This document shows, piece by piece, positions 16,801-25,271 of a DNA stretch of 44,513 bases. The stretch is taken from NCBI GenBank assembly GCA_903844665.1, contig CAIMUS010000148.1, positions 1 through 44,513 on the forward strand. The letters are read 5' to 3'. The notes below the pieces were generated by a model. The model saw only the letters and a list, made by a program, of their open reading frames with translations. It did no database searches and was not told where the DNA came from. Every line of letters begins with the position of its first letter. Within the stretch, counting starts at the first letter, position 1. The stretch comes from an uncultured Pseudomonadota bacterium (GTDB lineage Bacteria; Pseudomonadota; Gammaproteobacteria; Competibacterales; Competibacteraceae). The position numbers and the translations under genes are program-made.

Positions 16801-16815
16801 AACGCTTACGTCAAC

Positions 16816-16890
16816 GTAGGGTGCGTCCTACGCACCAATACTCAGCACCCTGCTGAATCGAAACGAGGGTGCGCAGGACGCGCACCCTAC
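16816..16890. repeat. Dispersed repeat pair with GTAGGGTGCG ends
   Basis: Two facing copies of one motif: GTAGGGTGCGTCCTACGCAC from 16816, and GGTGCGCAGGACGCG followed by CACCCTAC ending at 16890. The outer ends form an inverted repeat. A third copy, GGTGCGTAGGACGCACCC followed by TAC, is at 21937-21957. This fits a REP/BIME-like family in this genome. Confidence 0.65.
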
Positions 16891-16919
16891 AAAGTCAACG
16901 TAGTGCGTCCTAAAAAGCA

Positions 16920-16951
16920 AAAAGGGAAAGGTTGCCGGGCCTTTCCCTTTT
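16920..16951 (-). terminator. Rho-independent terminator after rplT
   Basis: A perfect 12-bp stem AAAAGGGAAAGG / CCTTTCCCTTTT with a CCCGGCAA loop, followed on the minus strand by TGCTTTTTAGG. It begins 21 bp past the rplT stop and should end, or attenuate, the thrS-infC-rpmI-rplT transcript before pheS. Confidence 0.88.
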
Positions 16952-16972
16952 GCAACACTAAACCGGCTAAGG

Positions 16973-17335
16973 TTAGGCTACGGCCAGAGCGGCCTTGGCT
17001 TTTTCCGCCAGGGCGGCAAACGCCGGCTTGTCGCCCACCGCCAGATCCGCCAGGATCTTGCGATCAATTTCGATGGCCGCTTTCTTCAAACCGTTAAGAA
17101 AACGGCTGTAAGACAAACCATGTTCATGGGCCGCCGCATTGATGCGGACAATCCACAAGGCGCGAAACTGCCGTTTTTTCTGGCGGCGGTCGCGATAGGC
17201 GTACTGTGCCGCCTTGGTGACCGCCTGCTTGGCGACACGAAAGGCCCGGCTGCGGGCGCCGTAATAACCCTTGGCCTTCTCCAATACTTTTTTATGGCGC
17301 GCATGCGCCGTCACACCACGTTTTACTCGGGGCAT
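16973..17335 (-). CDS. rplT: Ribosomal protein bL20
   Basis: 50S subunit protein of 120 residues (E. coli 118). The basic N-terminal extension [20 protein letters not shown] and the helical core [20 protein letters not shown] are diagnostic. L20 is needed early in large-subunit assembly, and in E. coli it represses its own operon by binding the rpmI leader. Here it follows rpmI by 30 bp and is followed by a strong terminator. Confidence 0.98.
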   Translation of the reverse strand: MPRVKRGVTAHARHKKVLEKAKGYYGARSRAFRVAKQAVTKAAQYAYRDRRQKKRQFRALWIVRINAAAHEHGLSYSRFLNGLKKAAIEIDRKILADLAVGDKPAFAALAEKAKAALAVA

Positions 17336-17365
17336 AGGACTGACTCTCCGACGGTTCCGCGCTGT

Positions 17366-17563
17366 TTAGGCGTAGGGTAACATGCGCCGCACCAAGGGGG
17401 CGTCCGCCGGATGCACCTGGACGGTGCCCCGCAACTGCCGTTTCCGCTTGGGAGACTTTTTGGTCAGGATATGGCGGGCATGGGAATGGGAACACTTAAG
17501 GCCGCCGGAACCGGTGGCGTTAAAGCGCTTGGCCGCGCCGCGCTTGGTTTTCAACTTAGGCAT
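17366..17563 (-). CDS. rpmI: Ribosomal protein bL35
   Basis: A basic 50S protein of 65 residues, the normal length. [20 protein letters not shown] is the standard bL35 start, which fixes the ATG at 17563 although the frame is open further upstream. It lies 62 bp after infC and 30 bp before rplT. The infC-rpmI gap carries a perfect 12-bp hairpin (17590-17616), placed where L20-dependent control acts in E. coli. Confidence 0.97.
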   Translation of the reverse strand: MPKLKTKRGAAKRFNATGSGGLKCSHSHARHILTKKSPKRKRQLRGTVQVHPADAPLVRRMLPYA

Positions 17564-17589
17564 CGTTAAAACTCCGCATTGCAAGTAAA

Positions 17590-17616
17590 CGGCGTTGCGG
17601 CAAAGCCGCAACGCCG
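17590..17616. promoter_or_regulatory. Perfect hairpin in the infC-rpmI leader
   Basis: A 12-bp perfect stem CGGCGTTGCGGC / GCCGCAACGCCG with a 3-nt loop fills most of the 62-bp infC-rpmI gap. On the minus strand it is followed only by TTTAC, so it is a weak terminator at best. It could be an attenuator or processing site, part of a leader recognised by L20, or another member of the dispersed palindrome set. Confidence 0.5.
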
Positions 17617-17625
17617 ACAAGGCCG

Positions 17626-18147
17626 CTATTTTTTCCTGGCGGGCGCGAACACCATGATCATTTGCCGTCCTTCCAGCTTGGGGCGTTGCTCCACCGTCGC
17701 ATAGTCTTGCAGGTCCGCTTCGATACGGGTAAGCAGCTTCATGCCGATATCCTGGTGAACCATTTCCCGACCGCGAAACCGCAGCGTCACTTTGGCCTTG
17801 TCACCTTCCGACAGGAAACGTATCAGGTTGCGTAGTTTGACCTGATAATCCCCTTCGTCCGTACCTGGACGGAATTTCACTTCCTTGACTTGGATCTGCT
17901 TCTGTTTTTTGCGGGCTTCCTGCTGCTTTTTGCTTTGTTCGAACCGGAATTTGCCGTAATCCATGACCCGGCAAACCGGCGGTTTGGCGCTCGGGGACAC
18001 CTCGACCAGATCCAACTCGGCCTCCAGCGCAATCCGTTTGGCCTGCACCAGAGGGACAACCCCGACTTGATTACCATCCTGATCGATCAGGCGTACTTCA
18101 CGCGCCGTGATCTCGTCGTTCAACCGATTTTCAGTACCAGCGGGAAT
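17626..18147 (-). CDS. infC: Translation initiation factor IF-3 (ATT start)
   Basis: IF-3 of 173 residues. It binds the 30S subunit, prevents 50S joining and proofreads start codons. The N-domain is [20 protein letters not shown], the linker is Lys-rich (about 80-92), and the C-domain carries [19 protein letters not shown]. The start is taken as ATT at 18147-18145: the only strong ribosome-binding site, AAGGAGG (18162-18156), ends 8 nt before it, and the frame [12 protein letters not shown] runs into the conserved protein. The TTG at 18123 lacks such a site. IF-3 discriminates against ATT, giving autoregulation as in E. coli. The upstream thrS stop is 15 nt away. Confidence 0.95.
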   Translation of the reverse strand: MPAGTENRLNDEITAREVRLIDQDGNQVGVVPLVQAKRIALEAELDLVEVSPSAKPPVCRVMDYGKFRFEQSKKQQEARKKQKQIQVKEVKFRPGTDEGDYQVKLRNLIRFLSEGDKAKVTLRFRGREMVHQDIGMKLLTRIEADLQDYATVEQRPKLEGRQMIMVFAPARKK

Positions 18148-18155
18148 GAGTCATT

Positions 18156-18162
18156 CCTCCTT
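18156..18162 (-). promoter_or_regulatory. Strong ribosome-binding site for infC
   Basis: AAGGAGG on the minus strand, directly after the thrS stop codon and 8 nt before an ATT. A perfect Shine-Dalgarno sequence combined with a non-canonical start codon is the known IF-3 autoregulation arrangement. An ATG inside the spacer is out of frame and closes after seven codons. Confidence 0.85.
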
Positions 18163-20085
18163 TCAATCCACCACAAAACGGCCGCGCTGCGCGATATCGG
18201 TCCTGAGACGCTCCACCAGGGTGGGCAAAGCCATCGCCCCCAGGTCCTTACCACCTCGCGTACGCACGGCCACTGTATCAACTCCCGCCTCCCGATCCCC
18301 CACGACCAGCAGGTAGGGCACACGCTGTAACGTGTACTCGCGGATTTTAAAGCCGATCTTTTCGTTTCTCAAGTCCGCTTTGGCACGGAAACCTTGTTGC
18401 ACAAGGAAATTTTCGACCTGCCGGGCATAATCCGCCTGATTGTCGGTAATATTCAGTATCACCGCCTGGGTGGGCGCCAGCCAGGTCGGCAGAGCGCCCG
18501 CATGATGCTCCAGTAAAATACCGATAAAACGCTCCAGAGAACCGAGAATAGCCCGATGCAGCATGACCGGCGTTCTTCTGCCGCCGTCCTCCGCTACATA
18601 GTCGGCCCCCAGCCGGCCCGGCATAAAAAAATCCACCTGGATCGTGCCGCACTGCCACACCCGATCCAGACAATCGCGCAGGGAAAATTCGATCTTGGGA
18701 CCGTAAAAAGCGCCTTCCCCCGGTTGCAGTTTGAACTCCAGTCCTTTGTTCTGCAAGGCCAGCGCCAGGGCCTGCTCCGCCTTGTCCCAGAGATCGTCGC
18801 TACCCACCCGCTTGTCGGGGCGGGTGGACAGGCCGATCAGGATATCTTCGAAGCCGAAATCGGCATAGACCTTGAACAACAGGTCGATAAAGTCCGCCAC
18901 CTCGGATTGGATCTGTTCGTCCATGCAAAAGATATGGGCATCGTCCTGGACGAAATGGCGCACCCGCATCAGGCCGTGCAGGGTGCCGGAGACTTCATTG
19001 CGGTGGCAGGAACCGAATTCGGCCAGGCGCAGCGGCAATTCCCGGTAGCTCTTCAAGCCCTGATTGAAAATCTGAATATGACAGGGGCAGTTCATCGGCT
19101 TGAGGGCGTAATCCCGGTTCTCCGAATGGGTGGTGAAGATCTCGTCGTGAAACTTATCCCAATGCCCCGAACGCTCCCACAGGCTGCGATCCACAATCTG
19201 GGGGGTATGGACCTCCTGATAGCCGCGCTGGCGCAGCAACTCCCGAATATAGTTCTGGATTTCCACATAGACGCGCCAGCCGTTGTCGTGCCAGAACACC
19301 ATACCGGGCGCTTCTTCCTGCACATGGAACAGATCCTGCGCCTTGCCGATGCGGCGATGATCGCGCCGTTCCGCCTCTTCCAGGTGATGCAGATAGGTTT
19401 GCAGATCTTTCTTGTCGGCCCAGGCGGTGCCATAGATGCGTTGCAGCATCTCGTTATTGGAATCGCCCCGCCAGTAGGCTCCGGCCACCTTCATCAGCTT
19501 GAAAGCCTGGAGCCTGCCGGTGGAGGGCGCATGCGGTCCCCGGCACAGGTCGATGAAGTCGCCTTGGCGATACAGCGAGAGGGTCTCCTGCGGCGGAATG
19601 GCGGCGATGATCTGCGCCTTATATTCCTCGCCCAGGCTGCGGAAGAAGGCCACAGCCTCGTCGCGCGGCATGACCATGCGCTCGACCGGAATATCCTGGG
19701 CCGCCAGTTCTTCCATACGGGCTTGAATGGCTTCCACGTCTTCCGGCGTGAAAGAGCGCCCGAAAGCGAAATCGTAGTAAAAGCCGTTATCGATGACCGG
19801 GCCGATGGTCACCTGGGCGCTGGGAAACAGTTGCTTGACCGCATGGGCGAGCAAATGAGCGCTGGAGTGGCGCAGGGTTTTCAGCCCGTCGGGGTCGCGC
19901 GGGGTGATGATAGTCAGAGCGGTATCGTGGTCGATGACATGCGAGGTATCCACCAATCTGCCATCCACTTTGCCGGCCAGCGCGGCCCTGGCCAGACCCG
20001 GACCGATGGCGGCGGCAATTTCCTGCACGCTGACAGGCTGGTCAAATACTTTTTGACTACCATCGGGAAGTGTGATTACCGGCAT
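18163..20085 (-). CDS. thrS: Threonyl-tRNA synthetase
   Basis: Class II synthetase of 640 residues (E. coli 642). Domains in order: TGS (about 1-62, [18 protein letters not shown]), the editing domain with [16 protein letters not shown], the catalytic core with the zinc-site Cys in [20 protein letters not shown] and QDDAHIFC, and the C-terminal anticodon-binding domain ([20 protein letters not shown] to the end). A small oddity is MNCPCH where the usual form is MNCPGH, and RVRHF for RVRGF. The ATG at 20085 is chosen by the TGS start; a longer frame to 20172 is not conserved. It heads the translation operon. Confidence 0.96.
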   Translation of the reverse strand: MPVITLPDGSQKVFDQPVSVQEIAAAIGPGLARAALAGKVDGRLVDTSHVIDHDTALTIITPRDPDGLKTLRHSSAHLLAHAVKQLFPSAQVTIGPVIDNGFYYDFAFGRSFTPEDVEAIQARMEELAAQDIPVERMVMPRDEAVAFFRSLGEEYKAQIIAAIPPQETLSLYRQGDFIDLCRGPHAPSTGRLQAFKLMKVAGAYWRGDSNNEMLQRIYGTAWADKKDLQTYLHHLEEAERRDHRRIGKAQDLFHVQEEAPGMVFWHDNGWRVYVEIQNYIRELLRQRGYQEVHTPQIVDRSLWERSGHWDKFHDEIFTTHSENRDYALKPMNCPCHIQIFNQGLKSYRELPLRLAEFGSCHRNEVSGTLHGLMRVRHFVQDDAHIFCMDEQIQSEVADFIDLLFKVYADFGFEDILIGLSTRPDKRVGSDDLWDKAEQALALALQNKGLEFKLQPGEGAFYGPKIEFSLRDCLDRVWQCGTIQVDFFMPGRLGADYVAEDGGRRTPVMLHRAILGSLERFIGILLEHHAGALPTWLAPTQAVILNITDNQADYARQVENFLVQQGFRAKADLRNEKIGFKIREYTLQRVPYLLVVGDREAGVDTVAVRTRGGKDLGAMALPTLVERLRTDIAQRGRFVVD

Positions 20086-20190
20086 CGCTACTCTATCCAC
20101 TGGGAGTACGGTACAAATGATAAAGGGCGAACCGTAAACCCCTTCTTTTGGAAGGAACGGTACGCCCTTCAAAGCACCGTATCATAAAAC

Positions 20191-20267
20191 TGGTAGGCGC
20201 GATTGGACTCGAACCAACGACCCCCACCATGTCAAGGTGGTGCTCTAACCAGCTGAGCTACGCGCCT
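20191..20267 (-). tRNA. valV: tRNA-Val (anticodon GAC)
   Basis: A complete 77-nt tRNA with encoded CCA. The acceptor stem pairs AGGCGCG with CGCGCCT; the D-arm is GCTCAGCTGGTTAGAGC; the anticodon stem CACCT/GGTGG surrounds the loop TTGACAT with anticodon GAC, which reads GUC/GUU valine codons; the T-arm holds GTTCGAGTC. The body closely matches the E. coli tRNA-Val(GAC). It lies 105 bp upstream of thrS on the same strand and could share its transcript. Confidence 0.95.
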
Positions 20268-20316
20268 GTCGTAAAGCGTGGCGATTCTACAGGAACCCCC
20301 CCCGGCTTGGCAAGTT

Positions 20317-20496
20317 TCATCTGACCATGGCGATCAGCAGGATGACGAAAAGCACGACCAGCGCCAACGGTATCAGCACGCCCGGCCAGTCCTTGGGCGC
20401 GACACGGCTCTGTTCCAGCGCGGCTTTGATGCCCGGCCGGAAGAACAAGATAAGCAGGACGGCGGCGAGGCCGGCCAGGAGGATTTCCCAGTTCAT
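20317..20496 (-). CDS. Small two-helix membrane protein (59 aa)
   Basis: A 59-residue protein starting MNWEILLAGLAAVLLILFF and ending in a second hydrophobic helix (VLIPLALVVLFVILLIAMVR). The two helices are joined by a short polar segment with RPGIKAALEQSRVAPKDWPG. The start ATG at 20496 has AGG-rich sequence close upstream. Short proteins of this design occur in related gammaproteobacteria without a known role. It lies between the DUF1820 gene and tRNA-Val on the same strand. Coding is supported by the clean helix-loop-helix pattern; function is unknown. Confidence 0.65.
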   Translation of the reverse strand: MNWEILLAGLAAVLLILFFRPGIKAALEQSRVAPKDWPGVLIPLALVVLFVILLIAMVR

Positions 20497-20525
20497 GACT
20501 CGTTCAACCTCTGAGTGATGGGCGG

Positions 20526-20876
20526 TTATTCCTTGTCCTTGCGACCGCCGGGCGGATAGAGAGGACCGGGAAAAGGGGCGATATTGTCGGCTGAATCGCT
20601 GCTCGAACGGATCTTACTGATCCCCTCTTTTTCCACTTCATCGATGCGGATCACCGCATGCAGCGGGATAAAGGTGCGGCGGACTCCGGCGAATTCCGCC
20701 TGCAAACGTTCTTCAGCCGGGTTTACCAGCAAACCGGACTGTTCACCGAAAGCCAGTTCCTCCACTTCGATGAAGCCGTAGAGATCGCCCTGGCGGACAT
20801 GGCCGGCGTAAAGCTCGTAGACCTTCCCCTGGCTGTGGAAGATCACTTTATACACATTCTTGGCGGGTTTGGTCAT
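20526..20876 (-). CDS. DUF1820 family protein
   Basis: A protein of 116 residues beginning MTKPAKNVYKVIFHSQGKVY, followed by ELYAGHVRQGDLYGFIEVEELAFG and FIPLHAVIRIDEVEKEG, the conserved body of DUF1820 (COG4517), a small beta-rich proteobacterial family of unknown function. The C-terminal 25 residues are Pro/Gly-rich and look disordered. The ATG at 20876 is preferred to a longer frame because family similarity begins there. It lies 29 bp upstream of the small membrane protein gene. Confidence 0.85.
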   Translation of the reverse strand: MTKPAKNVYKVIFHSQGKVYELYAGHVRQGDLYGFIEVEELAFGEQSGLLVNPAEERLQAEFAGVRRTFIPLHAVIRIDEVEKEGISKIRSSSDSADNIAPFPGPLYPPGGRKDKE

Positions 20877-20998
20877 CAGAGGGTGTCGCAAGCAGAAGCT
20901 GATGGCGCTCACTGTAACGCGCTTTTATCCTGACCACCACCTGGCGCACTTCGATAAGGCGGATAATCAAACCGTGACGGCGATCGAGGCAGGCAGTT

Positions 20999-21880
20999 TC
21001 AGCTACAGTTAGGCCGCCTGCCCTGTGCCTGCGCCGCCTGATAGAGTTGCATGGCCTTTCCCATATTGGCTTGCAGGTCGCGCATACGGGTGTCGTAACC
21101 CGGATGGGTGGACAGGAACTCCGGCGGCTGACCTCCCCCGGAGGCCGCCATGTTCTGCCAGAGTTGCAGACTCTGACGCGGATCGAAGCCCGCTCGCGCC
21201 ATCAGTTCCAGACCGATGATATCGGCCTCGCTTTCCTGCGTGCGGCTGTAGGGCATCAACACGCCGTATTCGGCGCCCAGTCCCAGGCCCTGCATCACGG
21301 CGTCGTGGCTTGCCCCCAGCTTGGCGCCATAGAAGGCATCGACCGCCGCCAGTCCGCCCTGCACCATCACCTGCTGGGAGGTCCGTTCGTTGGAATGATT
21401 GGCCAGCACGTGACCGATTTCGTGACCGATCACCGCCGCCAGTTGATCCGGGTTGCGCGCCACCTGGAACAGGCCGGTATTGACGCCGATCTTGCCACCC
21501 GGCAGGGCGAAGGCGTTGGCGCTTTTATCTTGAAACACCCGGACTTCCCAAGGACTCCGGCTCCCGCCCAATTGCGAGGTAATCGCCCCGGCCACGCATT
21601 GGACATAGGTATTGGTTCGGGGATCCTGATCGATCGGTTTGGTCTGCTTCAATTGATTGAACGCCTGGACTCCCATGGTGTTGATTTGCTGGTTGTTCAT
21701 CAGCAACAATTGCTTGCGTCCAGTGGGAGACACGGCGCAGGCCGTCAGCAGTAAGGCCATGACACCATAAAATACGTTATTTCGCATCGCTCGGCTTGCT
21801 TGGGTAAAGACTGGAAAGGACATCTGCATCAGAAAATTACGACTTAATCCTTTGGCCGGCAATAGTCTGGAAAGTTGCAT
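20999..21880 (-). CDS. M48-family metalloprotease, probable lipoprotein
   Basis: A zinc metallopeptidase of the M48 family, LoiP/BepA-like, likely a quality-control protease at the cell envelope. HEIGHVLANHSNERTSQQ holds the HExxH zinc motif, and the third ligand is the Glu in SRTQESEADIIGLELMARAG. The lipobox is MALLLTAC, and the mature protein would begin CAVSPTGRKQLLL. The frame starts at 21880 with AAGGAAG about 8 nt upstream, which gives an unusually long pre-lipobox segment (about 48 residues); an ATG at 21787 would give a standard signal peptide but lacks a clear ribosome-binding site. It is transcribed away from kup. Confidence 0.88.
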   Translation of the reverse strand: MQLSRLLPAKGLSRNFLMQMSFPVFTQASRAMRNNVFYGVMALLLTACAVSPTGRKQLLLMNNQQINTMGVQAFNQLKQTKPIDQDPRTNTYVQCVAGAITSQLGGSRSPWEVRVFQDKSANAFALPGGKIGVNTGLFQVARNPDQLAAVIGHEIGHVLANHSNERTSQQVMVQGGLAAVDAFYGAKLGASHDAVMQGLGLGAEYGVLMPYSRTQESEADIIGLELMARAGFDPRQSLQLWQNMAASGGGQPPEFLSTHPGYDTRMRDLQANMGKAMQLYQAAQAQGRRPNCS

Positions 21881-21900
21881 GGAAATTCTTCCTTTTGCTC

Positions 21901-21957
21901 GCCGACCCCTCCCCGTCAGGGTCGGGATAAAAAACGATGGTGCGTAGGACGCACCCT
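21901..21957. repeat. Intergenic palindrome and dispersed repeat copy
   Basis: A small hairpin (CGACCC / GGGTCG, 21901-21922) is followed by GGTGCGTAGGACGCACCC-TAC (21937-21957), the same element seen as a facing pair at 16816-16890. The rest of the 323-bp gap (21881-22203) between the divergent M48 and kup genes should hold both promoters. I see no gene or recognisable riboswitch; kup has TGAGGA about 9 nt before its ATG. Confidence 0.6.
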
Positions 21958-22203
21958 ACAAAGCCTGCTGTCAAGTACGGGAAGCGCCGCAACGGCACAG
22001 GGCCATACGGGTATCCGGCATACTCACCTTATGACGCCTGCCAGCCGGCAATAGTTTCTTCCAACCTCCGGCCTGGTGAAAAAGCTCAAAAAAAAGGGAG
22101 TAAACTTTCCCATCGAGCGCCGCCATTCGGCCCGGTTCCATGATTCAACCGCCAGTATGGCACGAGCATGAAATCCGAATAACTATTTGCTGAGGATAAA
22201 TCC

Positions 22204-24099
22204 ATGCATCAGAACAATTCCGACAGCACAGGCCATGCCAGAGAACGACTCATGGCCCTGACCTTAGGGGCGATAGGCATTGTCTATGGCGATATCGGCA
22301 CCAGCCCCCTGTACGCCATGCGGGAATGCTTTGCAGGCAGCCACGCCGTGGCGCCTTCGCGGGAGAACGTGCTGGGCATCATCTCCCTGATTTTCTGGTC
22401 CCTGACGATCGTCATTTCCATCAAATACGTGATGTTCGTGATGCGGGCCGATAACCGGGGGGAAGGCGGCATTCTGGCGCTGCTGGCCCTGGCCATTCGT
22501 AAGTTCAGCAGCACTTCCCAACAGCGGGCGGTTCTGATTATGGTCGGGATTTTCGGCGCCACCCTGTTTTTCGGCGATGGCATGATCACGCCCGCTATTT
22601 CGGTATTGAGCGCGGTCGAGGGACTGAATGTAGCCACGCCGGTCCTGGAGCCCTATGTCATCCCGATCACCATTATCGTGCTGTTCGGACTGTTTCTGGT
22701 TCAGGCCAGCGGTACGGCGCGGATCGGGGCGTTGTTCGGACCCATTATGGTGCTGTGGTTTTTTATCCTGGCGCTGCTCGGCGTCATCAACCTGGTCCGC
22801 GAGCCGCAGGTGCTGGCCGCCTTCAATCCCTGGCATGCCGTGGCCTTCTTCGGCCAAAATCACTGGCATGGCTTCCTGGTGCTGGGTGCGGTGTTCCTGG
22901 TGATGACCGGCGGCGAGGCGCTGTACGCGGACATGGGTCACTTCGGCAAACGGCCCATTCAAATGGCTTGGTTCACCCTGGTCATGCCCGCGATCCTGCT
23001 GAATTACCTGGGTCAGGGCGCGCTGCTGCTGAGCGATCCGTCCGCCACGGAGAATCCGTTCTACCTGCTGGCGCCATCCTGGAGCCTATACCCTATGGTC
23101 ATTCTCTCCACGCTGGCCACGGTCATCGCCTCCCAGGCGGTCATTTCCGGGGTCTTCTCACTCACCCGGCAGGCGGTGCAACTGGGCTATTCGCCACGGG
23201 TCAACATCGTCCACACCTCGGAGCGTGAAATCGGCCAGATCTATATTCCGATCGCCAACTGGGGGCTGCTGGTGGCGGTCATCGGCCTGGTGCTGGGATT
23301 TCGCTCCTCCTCCAATCTGGCCGCCGCTTATGGTATCGCCGTCGCCATCACTATGGTGATCACCACCCTGCTGGCCCTGGTGGTGGCGCGCACCCTCTGG
23401 GGCTGGGGCTGGCTGCGCTGCGCCCTGGTGGTCGTGGTCTTTCTGCTGGTCGATCTCGCCTTCTTCGCCGCCAATGCGCTCAAGATCGCCCATGGCGGCT
23501 GGTTCCCCCTGTTGATCGGGGCGGTGCTCTACACCCTGATGATTACCTGGCAACAAGGGCGCGCCCTGCTGGCCGAGCGGTTGCGCGAAACAGCGGTGCC
23601 GGTGGACGAGTTCATTACCCGGCTGGCCACCGGTTCCGCCATCCGGGTGCCGGGCACGGCGGTATTCCTGTCCAGCAATCCCGAAGGCGTGCCCAACACC
23701 CTGTTGCATAACCTCCGCCATAACAAGGTCGTGCATGAGCAGGTGGTATTGCTCACCGTGCTGACCGAGGATATTCCCCGCGTGGTCGATGCCAATCGCG
23801 TCCAGGTGCAAGGCATGGGCCATAATTTCTATCGGATCATCGCCCACTACGGTTTCATGGAAGATCCCAGTATCCCGGCCATTCTCGACCTATCCGCCCA
23901 ACAGGGACTGCAATTCAATCTTATGGACACCACATTCTTCCTGGGACGGGAGACCCTGATTCCCACGCCGCGACCGGGCATGGCCCTGTGGCGGGAAACG
24001 TTGTTCGTCAGTATGTCGCGCAACGCCGCCCGCGCCATGGATTTCTTCCGTATTCCCCATACCCGGGTGGTGGAGCTAGGCACTCAGGTGGAATTGTGA
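22204..24099 (+). CDS. kup: Low-affinity potassium transporter Kup
   Basis: K+ uptake permease of the Kup/HAK/KT family, 631 residues (E. coli Kup 622). The diagnostic N-terminal signature is LGAIGIVYGDIGTSPLYAM; about twelve hydrophobic helices fill residues 15-450, followed by a cytoplasmic C-terminal domain (about 455-631). Motifs such as ADNRGEGGILALLALA and FGDGMITPAISVLSAVEG match the family. Kup works as a proton/K+ symporter in the inner membrane. It stands 158 bp upstream of the DUF5132 gene on the same strand, which seems to have its own promoter. Confidence 0.96.
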   Translation: MHQNNSDSTGHARERLMALTLGAIGIVYGDIGTSPLYAMRECFAGSHAVAPSRENVLGIISLIFWSLTIVISIKYVMFVMRADNRGEGGILALLALAIRKFSSTSQQRAVLIMVGIFGATLFFGDGMITPAISVLSAVEGLNVATPVLEPYVIPITIIVLFGLFLVQASGTARIGALFGPIMVLWFFILALLGVINLVREPQVLAAFNPWHAVAFFGQNHWHGFLVLGAVFLVMTGGEALYADMGHFGKRPIQMAWFTLVMPAILLNYLGQGALLLSDPSATENPFYLLAPSWSLYPMVILSTLATVIASQAVISGVFSLTRQAVQLGYSPRVNIVHTSEREIGQIYIPIANWGLLVAVIGLVLGFRSSSNLAAAYGIAVAITMVITTLLALVVARTLWGWGWLRCALVVVVFLLVDLAFFAANALKIAHGGWFPLLIGAVLYTLMITWQQGRALLAERLRETAVPVDEFITRLATGSAIRVPGTAVFLSSNPEGVPNTLLHNLRHNKVVHEQVVLLTVLTEDIPRVVDANRVQVQGMGHNFYRIIAHYGFMEDPSIPAILDLSAQQGLQFNLMDTTFFLGRETLIPTPRPGMALWRETLFVSMSRNAARAMDFFRIPHTRVVELGTQVEL

Positions 24100-24169
24100 G
24101 CGGAATGGTTTGCCGGCCTGGCCGAAGGTTCTAAAAAAAGCCGAGGCGGGGGGATTGCAGCCACTGTCA

Positions 24170-24198
24170 TTGCGGTATTTGCACCCCCTGTTTAGACT
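24170..24198 (+). promoter_or_regulatory. Candidate sigma-70 promoter for the DUF5132 gene
   Basis: TTGCGG (24170-24175) and TAGACT (24193-24198) are separated by 17 bp, a fair -35/-10 pair, about 60 bp before the GTG start of the DUF5132 gene. The match to consensus is partial, so confidence is limited. Confidence 0.35.
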
Positions 24199-24257
24199 AA
24201 CGCGGGTTATCCCTATTGTGAGCGCATCCCCGCCGGTGATGCGCGGAGGTATTAATA

Positions 24258-24587
24258 GTGTTCGCTATACTGAAAGGACCTGTGGGCAAGGGCCTGGCGC
24301 TGGGCATCACGGCCGTGGTGCTGGCGCCGATCATCTTACCGGTCGTCACCCGGGCGGCCCGTCCCCTGGCGCATGCGGCTGTCAAAACCGGGATGATTTT
24401 CTATGAGAGAGGCCGCGAGGCCGTCGCCGAAGCGCAGGAGGTGTTGGAGGATGTGATCGCCGAAGTGCGCGCCGAATTGACCCGGAATGACGATCAGGAG
24501 GATTGGGCAACGGTCGAATCCGAGGTCGCGGCGGACAGCGCTCAGACGGCCACCACAAGCAGCGAAACCCTAACGCCCCTGGTATGA
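24258..24587 (+). CDS. DUF5132 family membrane-associated protein
   Basis: A protein of 109 residues. One hydrophobic helix (GKGLALGITAVVLAPIILPV) is followed by an amphipathic charged helix (GREAVAEAQEVLEDVIAEVR) and a disordered acidic tail. This is the layout of DUF5132 proteins, which are usually encoded beside HMA-like proteins and P-type ATPases. The start is GTG at 24258, with GGAGG 8 nt upstream. Its stop overlaps the next gene's ATG (ATGA), so the two are coupled. It may be an accessory subunit of an ion pump, which is inference from neighbourhoods of the family. Confidence 0.72.
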   Translation: MFAILKGPVGKGLALGITAVVLAPIILPVVTRAARPLAHAAVKTGMIFYERGREAVAEAQEVLEDVIAEVRAELTRNDDQEDWATVESEVAADSAQTATTSSETLTPLV

Positions 24588-25063
24588 GCATCGCCGTTGC
24601 CCATATCGTCCACAGTCTGCCCGGCCGAACCCGACTGAAAGTACCCGACCGGCGCGGTGAACCGCGCTATTTCACCCATCTCAGCGAGCGTTTAAGCCAA
24701 TGTGCCGGGATCGTGCGAATTCAGACCAACCCCCGGACGGGCAGCCTGCTGCTCGAACACACGGTCCCGCTGGCGCAAATCGCCGCCTTCGCCCAGGCCA
24801 ATCAGTTATTCACCCTGGCGCCGCCGGAATCCTTGCAGCAGGAAATCACACAAAGCACTCAGGCCGGTCTGCGCTGGCTGAATCGCCAGTTCGCCCAGGC
24901 CGGCGAAGGTTTGCTGAACCTGCGCGTCGTGCTGATCGTCGGCCTGGCGGGTCTAACCTTTATTCAGGTTGCCCGCGGCCAGATTCTGATGCCTGCCACC
25001 AATTTGCTTTGGTTTCTGGCGCAAGTACTGGATTTAAACTGGCCGCGCGATGGGAAACGTTAA
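24584..25063 (+). CDS. HMA-like domain membrane protein
   Basis: A protein of 159 residues. The N-terminal domain (about 5-75, VAHIVHSLPGRTRLKVPDRR, then RIQTNPRTGSLLLEH) has the beta-alpha-beta pattern of heavy-metal-associated domains but lacks the CxxC metal site. A C-terminal hydrophobic helix follows (LRVVLIVGLAGLTFIQVARG). The same CxxC-less domain, with GRARFK and NTLTGSLLVEF, opens the P-type ATPase at 30883-33996. The start at 24584 overlaps the DUF5132 stop. A regulatory or assembly role for an ion-translocating ATPase is plausible but unproven. The 208 bp after it (25064-25271) hold only a 15-codon frame at 25207. Confidence 0.72.
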   Translation: MSIAVAHIVHSLPGRTRLKVPDRRGEPRYFTHLSERLSQCAGIVRIQTNPRTGSLLLEHTVPLAQIAAFAQANQLFTLAPPESLQQEITQSTQAGLRWLNRQFAQAGEGLLNLRVVLIVGLAGLTFIQVARGQILMPATNLLWFLAQVLDLNWPRDGKR

Positions 25064-25271
25064 GGCGCCCGGCTGGAAAGATAGTTGAAGGTCTGGATTT
25101 GATAGAGGCCGCCAACCAAAACACCTTCGCTGCCGCCGTCGCCATCGGGCCGCGTCCAGGGCCTTGGCTCCGTCTGGCTGAAGAATCTTGCTAATCAGGA
25201 AAACCTATGTCCTACGACAGCAAAACCCGCAACACCCTCGATATGCAGTATTGAAATTGAGATCTAAGACC

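Noticed and set aside
21881-22203. Riboswitch (c-di-AMP or other) upstream of kup
   Set aside because: No conserved core motif of a known K+-related riboswitch could be recognised, and such elements are mainly in other phyla.
24584-25063. Metal chaperone function of the small HMA-like protein
   Set aside because: The domain lacks the CxxC metal-binding pair, so direct soft-metal binding of the usual kind is not supported.
25207-25254. Short frame MSYDSKTRNTLDMQY after the HMA-like gene
   Set aside because: It has a plausible ribosome-binding site but only 15 codons and no recognisable similarity; it may be a remnant, but I cannot support it as a gene.
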